A stretch of DNA of 64,000 bases from Mycocentrospora acerina (Eukaryota; Ascomycota; Dothideomycetes; Pleosporales), in assembly GCA_022701365.1 (NCBI GenBank), contig JAKUHH010000084.1, positions 434,001 to 498,000 of the forward strand, written 5' to 3'. A program made the position numbers and the translations under genes. Within the stretch, counting starts at the first letter, position 1; each line of letters opens with the position of its first letter. Positions 32,781-44,387 of the stretch are shown in pieces. The notes under the pieces are model-generated. The model did not search any database. It saw only the letters and a list, made by a program, of their open reading frames with translations, and had not been told where the DNA came from.

Positions 32781-33916
32781 GATGTTCCTCGGAGGGGAGG
32801 TGACATTGAGGCGCGGAGAGATGCGGGCTGACGAGAGGACTTGCTGTGTATGCTTGGCGTTCTGGGCAAGCCGCTGTACATCAGGAGATCATAGATGACG
32901 TGAGAAGCGTTTGGTCAGCACATTTGTTTTGGCTGTATTTAAGCTTTTCCCTCGCTCGGCTGAGCCGAATGGCTTTGAATCACTGATGTAGTTGCTGATT
33001 CGGAGAATACAGTGACCGCTACTTCGATTACAAGCATGTCCACGTGGACGTAGCATAACTTTACCACATGCAGTCTGAGATATAATTCAAGGATCATGAA
33101 GAATGTATTTGCAGCCTTGCTCTACAAGCTCAAGCATGTCGTGACGTCTACTGGAGAAATATACGCTAAAAAATATGACGGCAAATTTCAGATGTTGATA
33201 CACCTGATATCCTCTAATACATGCGATTACTTCTAAAGTCATATTTCTATCAGGACTGGATCGCCCCTCCGATTACTATTAGTTGCGTGGTCTATCAAGG
33301 AAATATTTGAAATAGCTCAAGCGTAACGGCAGCGGACAGAGTTTCGCAGGGGATATCGCGCCGAGGTTGCCGGGATTAATAACCAACTCTTCTTATTATG
33401 GGCGCATGGCACAGTGCTGAATTTAGTGCAAGATAATGACTGGGCCAGGACAGAGAACTTTGGACTGGTTCTCTTCTTACACAAGGAGTCGTACGAGAAG
33501 TTTCCATAAGCAACGTGTTAGCGGCGTAGTTGATCTCTGCGTGAGTTTTCCGGGAAAAGGCTTGACTCGATGTCTCAAGCTCCTGATTGGCGCCAACATC
33601 CATCCGTATTTGGAGTGAATGTCAAGCTTCCAGAGAGTTGGCTATCGATGGTCTCGACCTGCATAAGATCTGTGGTTTTCTTCGAGCGGTGGATAAGCTT
33701 TCAAAGTCGTGATTGCATGTGAGATGACCGCTTTCTCTCTCATCGTATCTGCTGGAACACAAGAGCCATATTCCGGCATGTTTGACATGCTCAGGTGTAG
33801 ATTTGGCATTCGAAAGCGGATGGCTGCTGACCGAAAAAATACTGCGTATTGAGTTAGCGGATGAAACTTTGTATACAGCCGCAGTAAGTACCTGCACACA
33901 AATATTACACAACTCC
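32781..33916. other. Spacer; possible 3' exon(s) of the bZIP gene at its right end
   Basis: Mostly AT-rich and non-coding. At 33622-33945 two overlapping minus-strand frames stay open; either may be a last exon of the bZIP gene if a GTGAGT donor at 33973 is used. Confidence 0.4.
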
Positions 33917-34767
33917 TCAACGTGGATCGGAGCGTTGTCTTTCATATTGAGGTGAGAAATTAGGCAAACTCACGCTTGGATAGTTGGGTATTTGACTGGA
34001 CGGGTCTTGATACATCCCATAAGACAAGTGAGGTGCATATGACTCCGAGCCTAGCTCTTGGAAGAACTGCCGTGGTTGTTGTAGAGGTGCGGACATTTGG
34101 CCATAAACGCTTTGTTCTGTCGATGGCGCATAATGTAATGTCTGCGATGAAGAAATCATCCGCGTAGGAAGATCCATACTGGATGTCCACCATGTGCCGC
34201 TTACAGGTGGAGATGGTTCATAAGTAGGGGCATTCCATGATTGCTCAACGTTAGGATAAGTTGTTGTGGTCGCAATTAGGTTACTGTTGAAGGAGGATGT
34301 AGTTGCAGCTAGTATTGTATCAAATTCACCGACGTTGCGTGAAGGCAGTGGTTCGAAATCACGAGTTGAGTTTGAAGGCTGCACAAACGGAGACGAACTA
34401 GGTCCTGCGATCTCATATTCTTCTGAAGAAGACCGTGTGTGACTTTCGAAAGAACGGGGAGAGGCTTCTGATACTGTATATTCGACTGGGCTTCCGTCTT
34501 TTATAAGCTGTTGAAGGTATTGTAGCTTTTGTTTTCGCTTTTCACCTGTATGAAAACACTAATCAGACATTCGTAATAAAAAAGATTCTAATCAAGAGCA
34601 AGCGTACGGTAGTTCCTCGAAGCTATTCTATTCTGCTGCTTCCGAATCTCACTGTTGACTTTCTTGGGTTTTTTATCAGGTCCTTTGTTCTCTCCCAACG
34701 GGTGAGACTTCCGGCCTGGTCCCAATGACGATGACGATTGTGGTTGAGATGCGACAGGAATCATCAT
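33917..34767 (-). CDS. bZIP transcription factor
   Basis: Exon 1 is 34767-34608. A 62-nt intron follows (34607-34546, donor GTACGC, acceptor TACAG). Exon 2 continues from 34545. The splice restores the basic region and first heptad, NRIASRNYREKRKQKLQYLQ, split at the arginine codon, which is strong support for the model. The signature N-x7-R/K of bZIP proteins is visible in EIRKQQNRIASRNYR, preceded by a Lys-rich KGPDKKPKKVN. The leucine-zipper part is short, after which the protein is Ser/Pro/Gln-rich. Reading through gives 262 aa ending at 33917. A GTGAGT donor at 33973 would instead lead to extra exons as far as about 33622, so the C-terminus is unresolved. It is a nuclear DNA-binding dimer; targets are unknown. 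The exon 1 Met is the first of two consecutive Met codons. Confidence 0.75.
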
Positions 34768-37029
34768 GGTGCAAGTAAGTAATTGATAATGATATGAAAT
34801 GAATTGAAAGTGCAGAGTTCGTAGGCAGACGCTCCTTTTGAAAGAACCACCTGGAACAAGATCGCATGTTGCCAAGGTTGCATGCAAGTAGAAATAGGCC
34901 CCCAGCGTCGACATACGCGGATGATGACTAGCCGTACTAGGACTGTAACGTCGCCTTCTTTACTTCTTTGCATTGCTGATTAAATTCCGACAAGAATAGC
35001 CACATGGGTTTTGCGTTCAAACGACGGTAAGGCGTGGGTGTTGCGCACGAACCATGTTCATGACGCGGCGTTGGGAAAGCGATTTGAATATTCTTATTTG
35101 TATTTACGTTTGACAACACTTATCCAGAGTAGCATTCTCGGCATAAGCTTCACTGAGTGTTTATGCTTCCTTGATTTTATATTGGTGATTGCGACGTTTC
35201 CAATTTCCAATCGTGTCGGTTGATAGTACAAGTTTTACATTTCTGTGAAAGCTCTACATGTGAGGTGTACTGAATACATGTTATTCCTCTTGATAGCGAT
35301 GCCGGATATAACATGGCGGTATTACGACATGATGCATCGGACAAAGCGGGACGATGATTGAGGAAGCTGAGTGTTTCTCGAAGGATGAGAAGTGCGTTGC
35401 ATTTTGAGCTAGGCCGGATATGTTTACTGCTACCGAAAGGTACAGCAATTGGTCAGATCAAATGATGCATAAGCCATGGCTTGCATACAGTCTTGGTATC
35501 GTCTCTTTTGACTCCTCCGCTCCCTGACCGAGCCTGATCCAGCATTATTACACATTTGGACGCTATTTTTTGAGGTAAGATGTATTCTTGGGTAGTAGGG
35601 AAGAATCACTCACCGCGAGTTGACATTCACAATCAGCAAATACCAGTAGATGCTACAAAACCGTTCGAAAACAAAAATCATCCTCGCACGCAGAAACTGC
35701 GCCATGCTTATGTTTACAAATCCGTTATTCGTTATCATCCTTTTATACTGTAGAATATGGGAATGCATGAAGCAATGACGTGATGTGGACGGGTACATGC
35801 ACTTTTTATATGTTTCTAAAAGAGAAGATACTAACTGCATCCACTCATTTCCACTTATACCTCTGCCGCTCAAGTCGATACTCTCCGAAACTTGATAGCC
35901 CACGATAAAATCTGAAAGTGTATCAATTGCTCTCCATTAGAGTCCACGAAAAGCATGTTGTGAAGCTCGTATGTTTCGTAAGTGAACTGCACCGCCTCTG
36001 AAAGTTTCTTATGTCCAACTACCACAATACCTGATTTGATCTAAATTCTGCCAAATTTTGACCAGCCAAGTTCTACAAGATCTAATTTAAGTTCTGTCGT
36101 TCACATTTCATCGATGGAGTTGATAGTTGTGCGCCCACAGCCATTTTCTTATCGGGAAAGAGTTTCAACATTCTAATCAAAGATTTATCAGTCATCAGCA
36201 CCAAATACGCAGTGAACTGGTTATCCAAGCAGCTACCAAAGTACATTAATCCGGTGGTTCAAATACGCTTCATTCAAAAAAACTAAATATCTTTTGAGAC
36301 CGTTCCTCGCGATTTGAGCATACCGAAGTCTGAGAATAACGAGGATGTTACCAGATCTCAAAATTTGACATCGGATATAAGTTGTTAAGACAATTTTTTT
36401 CAAACTACCTTGTGTTTGTGATTACTTCATATTCGGCTTGTTATGTTTAGATCGTAGGAAATCGTCGATGTCCAAACTTTAAAAATAAAAAAAGAGAGAT
36501 CCAAATTTTGCTCATCGCATACATCCCGAAGGCACAGAAACTATTGAAATCTAGTGGAATAAATAGGGGTGTTGTTCCTCAACTGGGAATGCATACGGAG
36601 CAAAGAGGCTGGCATCAATGATCACAATAGTGACAGTATGGAATCAGCGGGAAATTAATTCTAAACCAATCATCGATCTATCTTGATTATCGCGTCCTTC
36701 AGCCCTGTCGCATTTCGGCTTAGGTTGGTCACCGCTGCATACTAAGCCACACGCAACAGGTGCCGTCATGTATGGATCTCACCCATCGTTCAACGCGGCG
36801 CGACAAAGTGTTTTGTTTAATGCTCCAATGCGCACCACAGAGCAAATAAATGATTCTAGTGAGTCACAGAGTGACTGCTAATGCACGTTGGGAAAGTCGG
36901 TATACACGGAATGGAAGCCCTAGGTTGCCTAATATCGGATCTCGGAGTTAATCAGATCATCAGATAAGAAGCCGTTGTGCTGACGAGACTTGCAAATCAT
37001 ACAACTGTCTGACTTCTACTTCCTCGATT
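34768..37029. other. Wide AT-rich spacer
   Basis: About 2.26 kb with no supported gene. Small frames on the minus strand (for example near 35610-35903) lack motifs. The right end is the MFS promoter; no clear TATA element was identified. Confidence 0.5.
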
Positions 37030-38562
37030 ATGTCAGATTTAAATACGCATTCGTCTGGCGATGCAATCACGGCCCACCTTTCTGTGGACGTGGAATTAGC
37101 TCCAATACCCAACGCTCCTCAACCGCAAATTCCTATTCCTGACAAACTCCATGACCCTTTTCTTATAGCCTTCTCCTCTGGGCACCACGATACCTCGAAT
37201 CCCAAAAACTGGCCCGCACGCCGCAAGTGGGCTGTCACAGATGTACTATCCGCTACGGGCTTCAACCGCATCATGGTCTCCACCATCATGGCGCCTGCTC
37301 TACCCCTCATTGCTCGCGAACTCAGCATGAGTTCTACCCAATCCGTAATGGCCATGTCCATCTACGTCCTTGCCACTGCATTCGGGCCGCTTATAATTGG
37401 ACCGCTGTCCGAGGTATATGGTCGTGCTCCCGTCCTGCATGTGACTGGTGTTTGGTTTCTCGTATGGAATATCGTATGCGGATTTGCAAAGACGAAGGAG
37501 GTACTCATTGCAGCAAGATTTCTGGCAGGCTTTGGTGCAAGCAGTATCTTTGCGCTGGCGGGCGGTGTACTAGGAGATATATGGAGGCCTGAGGAGCGCG
37601 GGCGCTCGCTCGGCGTGTACCTGCTAATTCCTTTGCTGGGAGCGGCCGTTGGACCTATTATTGGCGGCTTCATGGCTGGGCGGACGACCTGGCGATGGAT
37701 GTTCTGGTCGACATCCATGTTCCAGGCTGTCATGATTCTTGTAGCTTTTACCGCGTATCGCGAAACATACCCACCACTTATTCTGAAGCGCATCGCCGAA
37801 AAGAAGCGACAGACGACGGGGGATGCACGGTACTATACGGTGCATGAACGCATGGAAAAGCAGAAGTCGGTCTTCTCAATACTAGCAGGCGCTCTGTCCC
37901 GGCCATTGCGGCTTCTCTTATCCCACCCGGTCATCCAGATCGTGTCACTCATCGACGGCTTTCACTATGGAATCCTCTACATAGTTCTATCCAGCTTCTC
38001 CGACCTCTGGACCCAGCACTACCACATGCCTGTGGAGTTGAGTGGTCTGCACTACTTAGCGGTTGCGCTCGGTGAATTGGCTGGGAGTCAGCTCGGAGGC
38101 AGGATCATCGACGCTCTTCACCGACATATGCAAGCCCGCCACACCGACGAAAGCCATTCTCCTGAGCCGGAGCACCGTATCCCACTCATGTTTCCCGGCT
38201 ACCTCGTCGGCTACCTCGGGCTCATTATCTATGGCTGGACGGCGCAATATCAAGTTCACTGGATCGCCGTCGATGTGGGTGTTTTTATAGCGTGTTTTGG
38301 CATGCAGGTTGGGGGAATGGCTATGCAAGCATATGTGATTGATGCCTACGTGGAGCACACGAGCAGTGCATCGGCAGCGACGCGGTTCCTCGAGAGCCTG
38401 AGTGCGTTCTTTTTCCCGCTCTTTGCGCCGAGCATGTACAGAGCGATGGGCTATGGATGGGGCAACACTGCATTGGCAGGGGTGGGTGTTGTGATTGGGT
38501 TTCTGATGATATTCTTGCTCTGGAAGCGGGGGCAGCGGTGGAGGTCGGGAAGGGATCAGTGA
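37030..38562 (+). CDS. MFS transporter, DHA1-like (drug:H+ antiporter type)
   Basis: This is an intron-free 510-aa protein. The cytosolic N-terminus of ~70 residues ends in the fungal MFS marker NPKNWPARRKW. About 12 membrane spans follow. Between spans 2 and 3 is motif A, GPLSEVYGRAPVL. Span 5 carries the antiporter-type motif C region LLGAAVGPIIGGFMAG. A cytosolic loop near residues 255-290 is charged (RIAEKKRQTTGDARYY). It probably exports small organic compounds across the plasma membrane using the proton gradient. Such pumps serve drug resistance or metabolite export; no substrate can be read from sequence. The tail ends KRGQRWRSGRDQ. Confidence 0.9.
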   Translation: MSDLNTHSSGDAITAHLSVDVELAPIPNAPQPQIPIPDKLHDPFLIAFSSGHHDTSNPKNWPARRKWAVTDVLSATGFNRIMVSTIMAPALPLIARELSMSSTQSVMAMSIYVLATAFGPLIIGPLSEVYGRAPVLHVTGVWFLVWNIVCGFAKTKEVLIAARFLAGFGASSIFALAGGVLGDIWRPEERGRSLGVYLLIPLLGAAVGPIIGGFMAGRTTWRWMFWSTSMFQAVMILVAFTAYRETYPPLILKRIAEKKRQTTGDARYYTVHERMEKQKSVFSILAGALSRPLRLLLSHPVIQIVSLIDGFHYGILYIVLSSFSDLWTQHYHMPVELSGLHYLAVALGELAGSQLGGRIIDALHRHMQARHTDESHSPEPEHRIPLMFPGYLVGYLGLIIYGWTAQYQVHWIAVDVGVFIACFGMQVGGMAMQAYVIDAYVEHTSSASAATRFLESLSAFFFPLFAPSMYRAMGYGWGNTALAGVGVVIGFLMIFLLWKRGQRWRSGRDQ

Positions 38563-39515
38563 GTAGGGCAGGGAGCCGGTTACAACATGCCGGAATAATC
38601 CAGGGTCGTAGTGGTCTTGGTGTTGCTGTGGCCACGAAAGCAGAGTTCGTCTGCGCTAGTGTAGGCTGACTTGTAGGGAGCAACGTCCAGCCAAGTCGAG
38701 CGGAGAAACAGCCAAGAGACAGAGGGAGGCTTGTGAAGAGGCCAGTTTTGGAAATGTGCGAAGCACGAGCCACCTACTATAGTACAAGTAGCAAAATGCT
38801 AAATTCCCGGGCTCGGGTATATCGGACTATCAAAGCAAAGGCCGAGGACCTTGGCGCAGAATCTAAGTTGGTTGGTTTCATGGAGCCAACCATGCACCGT
38901 GTCTGTAAGTCCCCGCGAATTATGGAAGACACAAGGGCCAAGATTCGGCCAAGTAGGTGGCATTACGATGAATTGGTGGCAGTGCCAATCTCGGCCGTTT
39001 ATGCATCCTCAGTGACTAGCAGCACCATGAAGCTACACTCTTTCTAAACGCGGTATGAGGTGTTGTTGAGGAGAAGATCCTTACTTGAGTGCCAGCAGAG
39101 ATTTTTGTGAATCGATGCAATGCATAGAATCATCGCATCCTGAAATTAAAAACAGTTGCAAGGTACATCTTAGAGTAACAGTGCATGAGTCTTGTAACAG
39201 CTACCAATCAATGGACAAACTTGATCGACAGCCGTCACCAAGCAACAGCATCTATAATTGGTCCTGGGGCTTCTTCGTTCTTGGCTCTAGTCCTTGGCTT
39301 GGCCCGAAACAACAGGGACATGTCTACAGGGAACCACTTCCGTGAACATATCCACGACACGAGGGGGGCTGATGCGTAGAACGGCCCTTCTCGAAGGTTA
39401 ATACATAATGAGGTCTTCTAAAGAGAGTTTTTAAAGCATACCTATCCTGCACATTATTAACAACCACAATCATTATATCTCACTCTATCGTTTCAACTCA
39501 CTTACCCAATCAATC
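38563..39515. other. Spacer between MFS and ferric-reductase genes
   Basis: No supported gene. An open frame of 104 codons at 38733-39047 lacks any motif. The right part is CT-rich leader for the next gene. Confidence 0.5.
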
Positions 39516-41378
39516 ATGAAGAACTCTATCAAAGTTTTTCCGATTGTCCTCCTTCCATTCGCTTTTCTTGCGGGTACGATAGGTCTAACATACGCACCAT
39601 GCTATGCTACCCTGTGTACGGAAGACTATCTTCATCGTGAGGTGAAGATTCACTTGGGTACCTTTTATCTTATGCTCGCCATTTTCGGCATGGCTCTCTT
39701 CCTACGATCCTCCTTCAGCTCTTTTCGCGCACTAAGCTCTTACTGTACGCCATTCAGAGTTCCCCTCCTCGGCAAGCGAATTACCCTAGGCGGATTTATG
39801 GCTTTTGTCCTGCTCATCGGCTCTACTCTTGGTACAACTGGAATCTGGTTACCATCGCTCCTCGACTATTGGGGCAAGAAGACAGATCCTCTGGACTGGC
39901 TTTCGGCAAAGATATACCTCACCATCACTGGCGTCACTGGACACTATGCAGACTATCTTCTTGGCATTCTGGTTATACCCGTCTCGAGGAACAGTTTGGT
40001 AGGCCGAGCTTTTGGAGTTCACCAGAGCACGTTACTATTTGTTCACAAAATGATTTCTTACCTGTTCTTTGCCGCAGTTCTTGGGCATGCAGTAGCCTAC
40101 ATTGTGAGTCTCACGGTTCTTAAGTTACTTCAGGGCTTGATACTAATACTAGTATAGTTGTACGCTACGGATCCCTCCTCCGAAGGAAACGAACTGATTG
40201 ATGAAATGTTTGCTACTGGCAACCCAACGATGACCCTCGAAGAAAGCGAAGCGAAAGGCTCTTGGTATACACAAACCACGTACAATGGCATTGCCACTTT
40301 CATGACAATGATCGTCATTACCATCACTTCCTTGCCCTTCCTCCGACGAAAGCATTACAATCTGTTCTACTACTTCCACATGTTCAGCGGTCTCTCTATT
40401 ATTGGAGGAGCCTGCATACATGCTAGCACAGACTTCTATCTTGTCTTACCCGGCCTGTTGCTCTATGTCATTGATATGGGAATGCGACTCTTCTCAGGCG
40501 AAACTGGTGGACAGTTAAAGAAAGTGAAAGCGACCGTAGAAAACGCAGGCGGAAACTGGATTAGAGTTTCCTTTCCTGCCCCAGGACAGGAGAAAGTGGA
40601 TAAAAACTACACCCATGCCCCTACAATGGAGAACGCCGTCTCGTCAGTGTATCCGCTCAAGGGTTACTATATCAACTTTCCCAGTGTTAGCAAGATGCAG
40701 AATCATGCATTCACAGCTGCAGTACCCAGCTCTAGTACCTCAGGACCGGTTTTCCTTTTCCAAAGGTCGCAAGGCAAGGCCCAGAAGAAACTTGACAAGG
40801 AATGGACTTGGAAAGTAGCGGCCCTGGTTTCAAACCCAAACGAGAAAATAGAAGTGGATGCTCGCCTAGAGGGACCTTATATGCCGCATGACACCGGGTT
40901 CGAAGATGCTTCTCACATACTTTGCATTGTAGGCGGAACAGGACTTACAGGTGCTTGCAGTCTCGCCATTTGGTGGTTAGAGGCAAGAGCATCAGTCAGC
41001 GATGCCACATTTACCCTTGTGTGGACAGTTCGCGATGAAGAGGCCACTACTATTAAGGAATGGGTAGAGCTGAACCAGGTGACTGCTTCAGTGCCAAACA
41101 TGAAGATTGTGACACACATAACCTCCAAGGAAGGACGACTTGATCCGGCGGTATATCTCAAAGAGTCTTTTGGACTCCAGACATCCACAGCATATGCTCC
41201 TTTCGACGCCGAAAAGGGAGGCGCAGGAAAAGGAAAAGGATGGATCTATAGCGCAGGGCCGGATGGCTTGATTCACGCGACAGAAAACGCATGTGTCAAT
41301 GCCAGAAGGGACATCAAGGGAAGCGACAAAGCCTTTGTCGATGAATTGTCTTGGTACATGGCCAAGTGGGAGGTGTAG
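39516..41378 (+). CDS. Ferric-reductase / NOX-like transmembrane oxidoreductase
   Basis: There are two exons: 39516-40103 and 40158-41378, 602 aa. The 54-nt intron (GTGAGT, ACTAATACTAGTATAG) joins AYI-LYATDP in phase 0. The N-terminal half has about six membrane spans and the His pairs expected to hold two haems: H in VHQST and VHKMISYLF, then LGHAV, and later YYFHMFSG and ACIHAS. Next is a flavin-binding barrel, with FPSVSKMQNHAFTAA as the likely FAD-site segment. The NAD(P)H domain has EGPYMPHD and the GGTGLTGACS loop, and ends with WIYSAGPDGLIHATENAC. It would carry electrons from cytosolic NAD(P)H to ferric iron or oxygen outside the membrane. The Leu/Phe-rich N-terminus doubles as a signal anchor. 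Iron uptake versus superoxide production cannot be decided here. Confidence 0.87.
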
Positions 41379-41951
41379 ACTGCTTACTAAGTCGGAGTTA
41401 GAGACTGATCGATTTTTATAGCAATTGGGGTTTTTTCTTATGTCACAAGTAGATACTTTTCATATGTCACAAACAATTATTTTCTTACTACTGCTCCTGT
41501 TTCTTTTTCCTCACAATTATCAGATTGAGTGCAAATTACGATCGATAGTATCAATACTAGTAAAGATGAATTTATTTTGTATTGAGCTAAAGCCAAGTCG
41601 GCTCAGAAGATCATCGTCTTAGATGTTGTGGTTTACGACGAGTAGCTGAATGTGCAAGGACATGGCATCCTTCAAGGATTGAAACCTTTCTTGAAGCTGC
41701 TATCGATGAAATGATGAAAGTAGAGGATAGGATAAGACTAGTTGAGTTGAGAATGTTGAACGACAAAGTACGAAGTACGGCTGAAGTATACGAGATGAAT
41801 TGATGAATTGAACAACTATGAGAGGAGGCAGAAAGCCGATCTATATATGTTACATGGTCTTCAGAAGAGGTTAGGAGAGTAGGATCCCGCAGCTAATCTT
41901 CAACAGAGAACTTATGATATTATTACTATGTGCAACCATCTACGATATATA
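41379..41951. other. AT-rich spacer at the start of the gene-poor region
   Basis: No gene seen. From here rightward the base composition falls visibly and open frames become short. Confidence 0.5.
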
Positions 41952-42341
41952 ACATGTTCCACCACTCATCCGCCCACCCTAAAAAACACCAAAAGTGACA
42001 AGAATCGCAACTTAAGAACTTAACAACTACAACGCAGAAGAGTCTAAGATTTTTAATATGGTCCTTTTTGCGATTGAAGAGAATATTTGCAAATATGGAA
42101 TAATTTAATCTAATAATTTATAAGACACAAGATTTTAGCCATATTTTAGTTCCCTAAATGTTATTATATTATGAACAGCTTAGTTACAAATATGAAGACT
42201 CTGTATGATATCTAAGTAGCAGTATAAAATGCTTTTACTATAACATGAAGTGTTTCTGTATCGCAGTTGTTGAGATCTCGAGGTGCGATTCTCGTCATAT
42301 TTGGTGGTTTTTAGGGTGGGCGGATGAGTGGTGGAGCACGT
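41952..42341. mobile_element. MITE-like element with long terminal inverted repeats
   Basis: The left end reads ACATGTTCCACCACTCATCC and the right end is its inverted counterpart, ACGTGCTCCACCACTCATCC when reversed. The match continues inward through CGCCCACCCTAAAAA, CACCAAA and GAATCGCA for roughly 80-100 bases, with scattered substitutions that are mostly C/T and G/A. The 390-bp unit has no coding frame; its interior is very AT-rich. This is the form of a non-autonomous DNA transposon. A target-site duplication could not be recognised with confidence. Confidence 0.75.
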
Positions 42342-42350
42342 CAGGCAGAT

Positions 42351-42409
42351 CGTGCGTGCTGAGTCATCGGCTAGTGCTACAACCAATCAGCGTGTAGCGT
42401 CTTCATGGC
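42351..42409 (-). repeat. Dispersed repeat, copy A
   Basis: Read on the minus strand it contains ACACGCTGATTGGTT and TAGCCGATGACTCAGCACG. The same ~58 bases occur at 55138-55195 on the plus strand with about eight differences, mainly transitions. It lies just outside the inverted-repeat element. Confidence 0.75.
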
Positions 42410-44387
42410 GAAAAGCTAGTCTTCCAATATCCACAGTCCTGTATAAGACAAATATGTACTCCTTATCTTTCATCCTCTCCTAGAATTTTTATCCCTAGCT
42501 GTCATTGTTCAACCAAAGCCTTCGAAATTCCCCATATCAATCGCCAAATCGCTGTTTTGCGGAGCTAGTATAATTTTACATTGCTTGATTGAAGTGGTTT
42601 AACGACTTGTGAAAGCCTCCCATGGGGTAATATTGCTTGAGGCCAGCAAGAAAACTCTCTTTTTGTGCGATTGAGCCTAAATGGCACAGCTTTCGCTCAG
42701 CCAAGGTCTGGAACCTCATCTTGTATGCAGAATGCGAAAATTTTGTCCAAGGATAAGGGAGAATCGGGGCAAGACATAGAATCCCTCGCATTCTGGGTAA
42801 ATTCTGAACAGATCATCGTAAAACCTAATAGTGTACTTTATCTCTTTGTCTCACTAATACTTCCACACTTGCTTGCCAGTCAACTTTATTCTCGGGTAGA
42901 CATTATTTCAACTAACACTGTTAGACTATCATATCAAAGTGTAGTTCGGAACAGAGTTTATCCAAACAAAGAGGTAGCAAGCGCGTAGTCAGTTGATCAG
43001 CTAATCTCCTTTTTAATATTTAACGCCGAACTTTGAGGTTATTTTAAACGAATTTAGCAAGCAATGTCTTTGGTTTAACAAAAATGGTTGCGTTAAAATG
43101 CTTTAAGCTTGTTAGAGAGGAAGACTTGTATTCAAAAAAAATTCTCTCTGGTTTGTTGATAAGGAAGATTCCGCATATCGGATGAATCCGTGCATTTGAT
43201 GAATCCGCGCATTTGGTGCACGGATACGGTAAATCCACACAGATGTTTCTGGCATTTGGCCGCAATTTTTTGCACGACGCAGGAATGATGCATTTAACAG
43301 GTTGTGAGGGCTTGCCATGAGCTGCTCGGGACGAAAATTTTAATCCACCTATCAGACTCTCTACTAGTAGGCGTATCGGGGCACGTCTTCACGATCTCAA
43401 CTAACGGGATCGAGCTGACAAGGGTCTGCAGCAACCTGAGGCTGACGGCTCGGGTATCGCCGCGGTACCTTAACGATCGTTTCGGTCATCCAACCACAAC
43501 CCTGTCAGCAGATGCAATAATGCAAGCACTATGTGCTGGCATTACTCCATATATACAACGCGAAGAAAACGAGTTGATACAGGCAACCTAATCTTCTTCG
43601 GCCATAGAACTAAAGAGGGAACGACTACGAAGTTCTAGGCTGAAGAACTGCTTGATCCTTTACCGTTGACCCGTCTTATTTTTAAGTCCGCAAATTCATA
43701 TCGGCTATGACGGTGCGACACCGCCTTTTCTCGAGGCCCGTGATAGTTGTTAGCAGCGATGGAAACCTTTACATCCTGAAGCTCAGCTTCTCCCAAATTA
43801 TGCATAGACTTCTCTCTCACTCGTCTCTCCTACTTTCTTTTCTCGTTTGCGACATAGCTGCAACATGGCACAAAATGAAAGAGGGTCTAAAATGAGAGAG
43901 GATCTATGTACAAGTGAAGTTGGTCCGAGCAATCTCCATATTTCAAGCGGCTCCAAGCGCCTAGAAAGCTTGAAGAGCTTGTTTTGCTGGTGGACTCCTA
44001 TTCGTTCGCGACATCGTAAAGCGGGTCTGCATTCTTGTCACCAACTTTTTGAATCCTAGGAGCGCAAATGTCACAACACGCCACCATGCGTGCTAAGTGA
44101 GAATGCGGGTATCTGTGTATTGAAGGCATCCACTAATTCTTTATGTAAGCAAGCCGCTGAGACACATAGGGCAGGTCAACGGTATGGGCTTGCCGTTGCA
44201 CTTCAACCTGTCTCCTGGCGAGAAGATTGGTTAAAGCTAAAAGTTGAATAGCTATATAAGCCTCATCGACCGCCTCTCAAACTTCCCCATCACATTCAAT
44301 AAACATTCTCGCCCATCTTCTTCCTACTTTGAAAACAAGATTCGAAATTAATCAACTTAGTTGCATTCAAAAGCTCTATACCTCAAC
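42410..44387. other. Gene-poor stretch with a short tandem repeat
   Basis: No supported gene. A 17-bp unit, GATGAATCCGTGCATTT, is repeated once with one change at 43181-43214. A more GC-rich island at about 43370-43520 contrasts with its surroundings and may be a remnant of something transferred or transposed; it has no readable product. Confidence 0.4.
44253..44259 (+). promoter_or_regulatory. TATA box of the small secreted protein gene
   Basis: TATATAA in GCTATATAAGCC, 135 bases before the start codon, with the CT-rich run CATCTTCTTCCTAC between them. Confidence 0.6.

Noticed and set aside
38733..39047. 104-codon plus-strand frame after the MFS gene
   Set aside because: No domain, no splice or promoter support.
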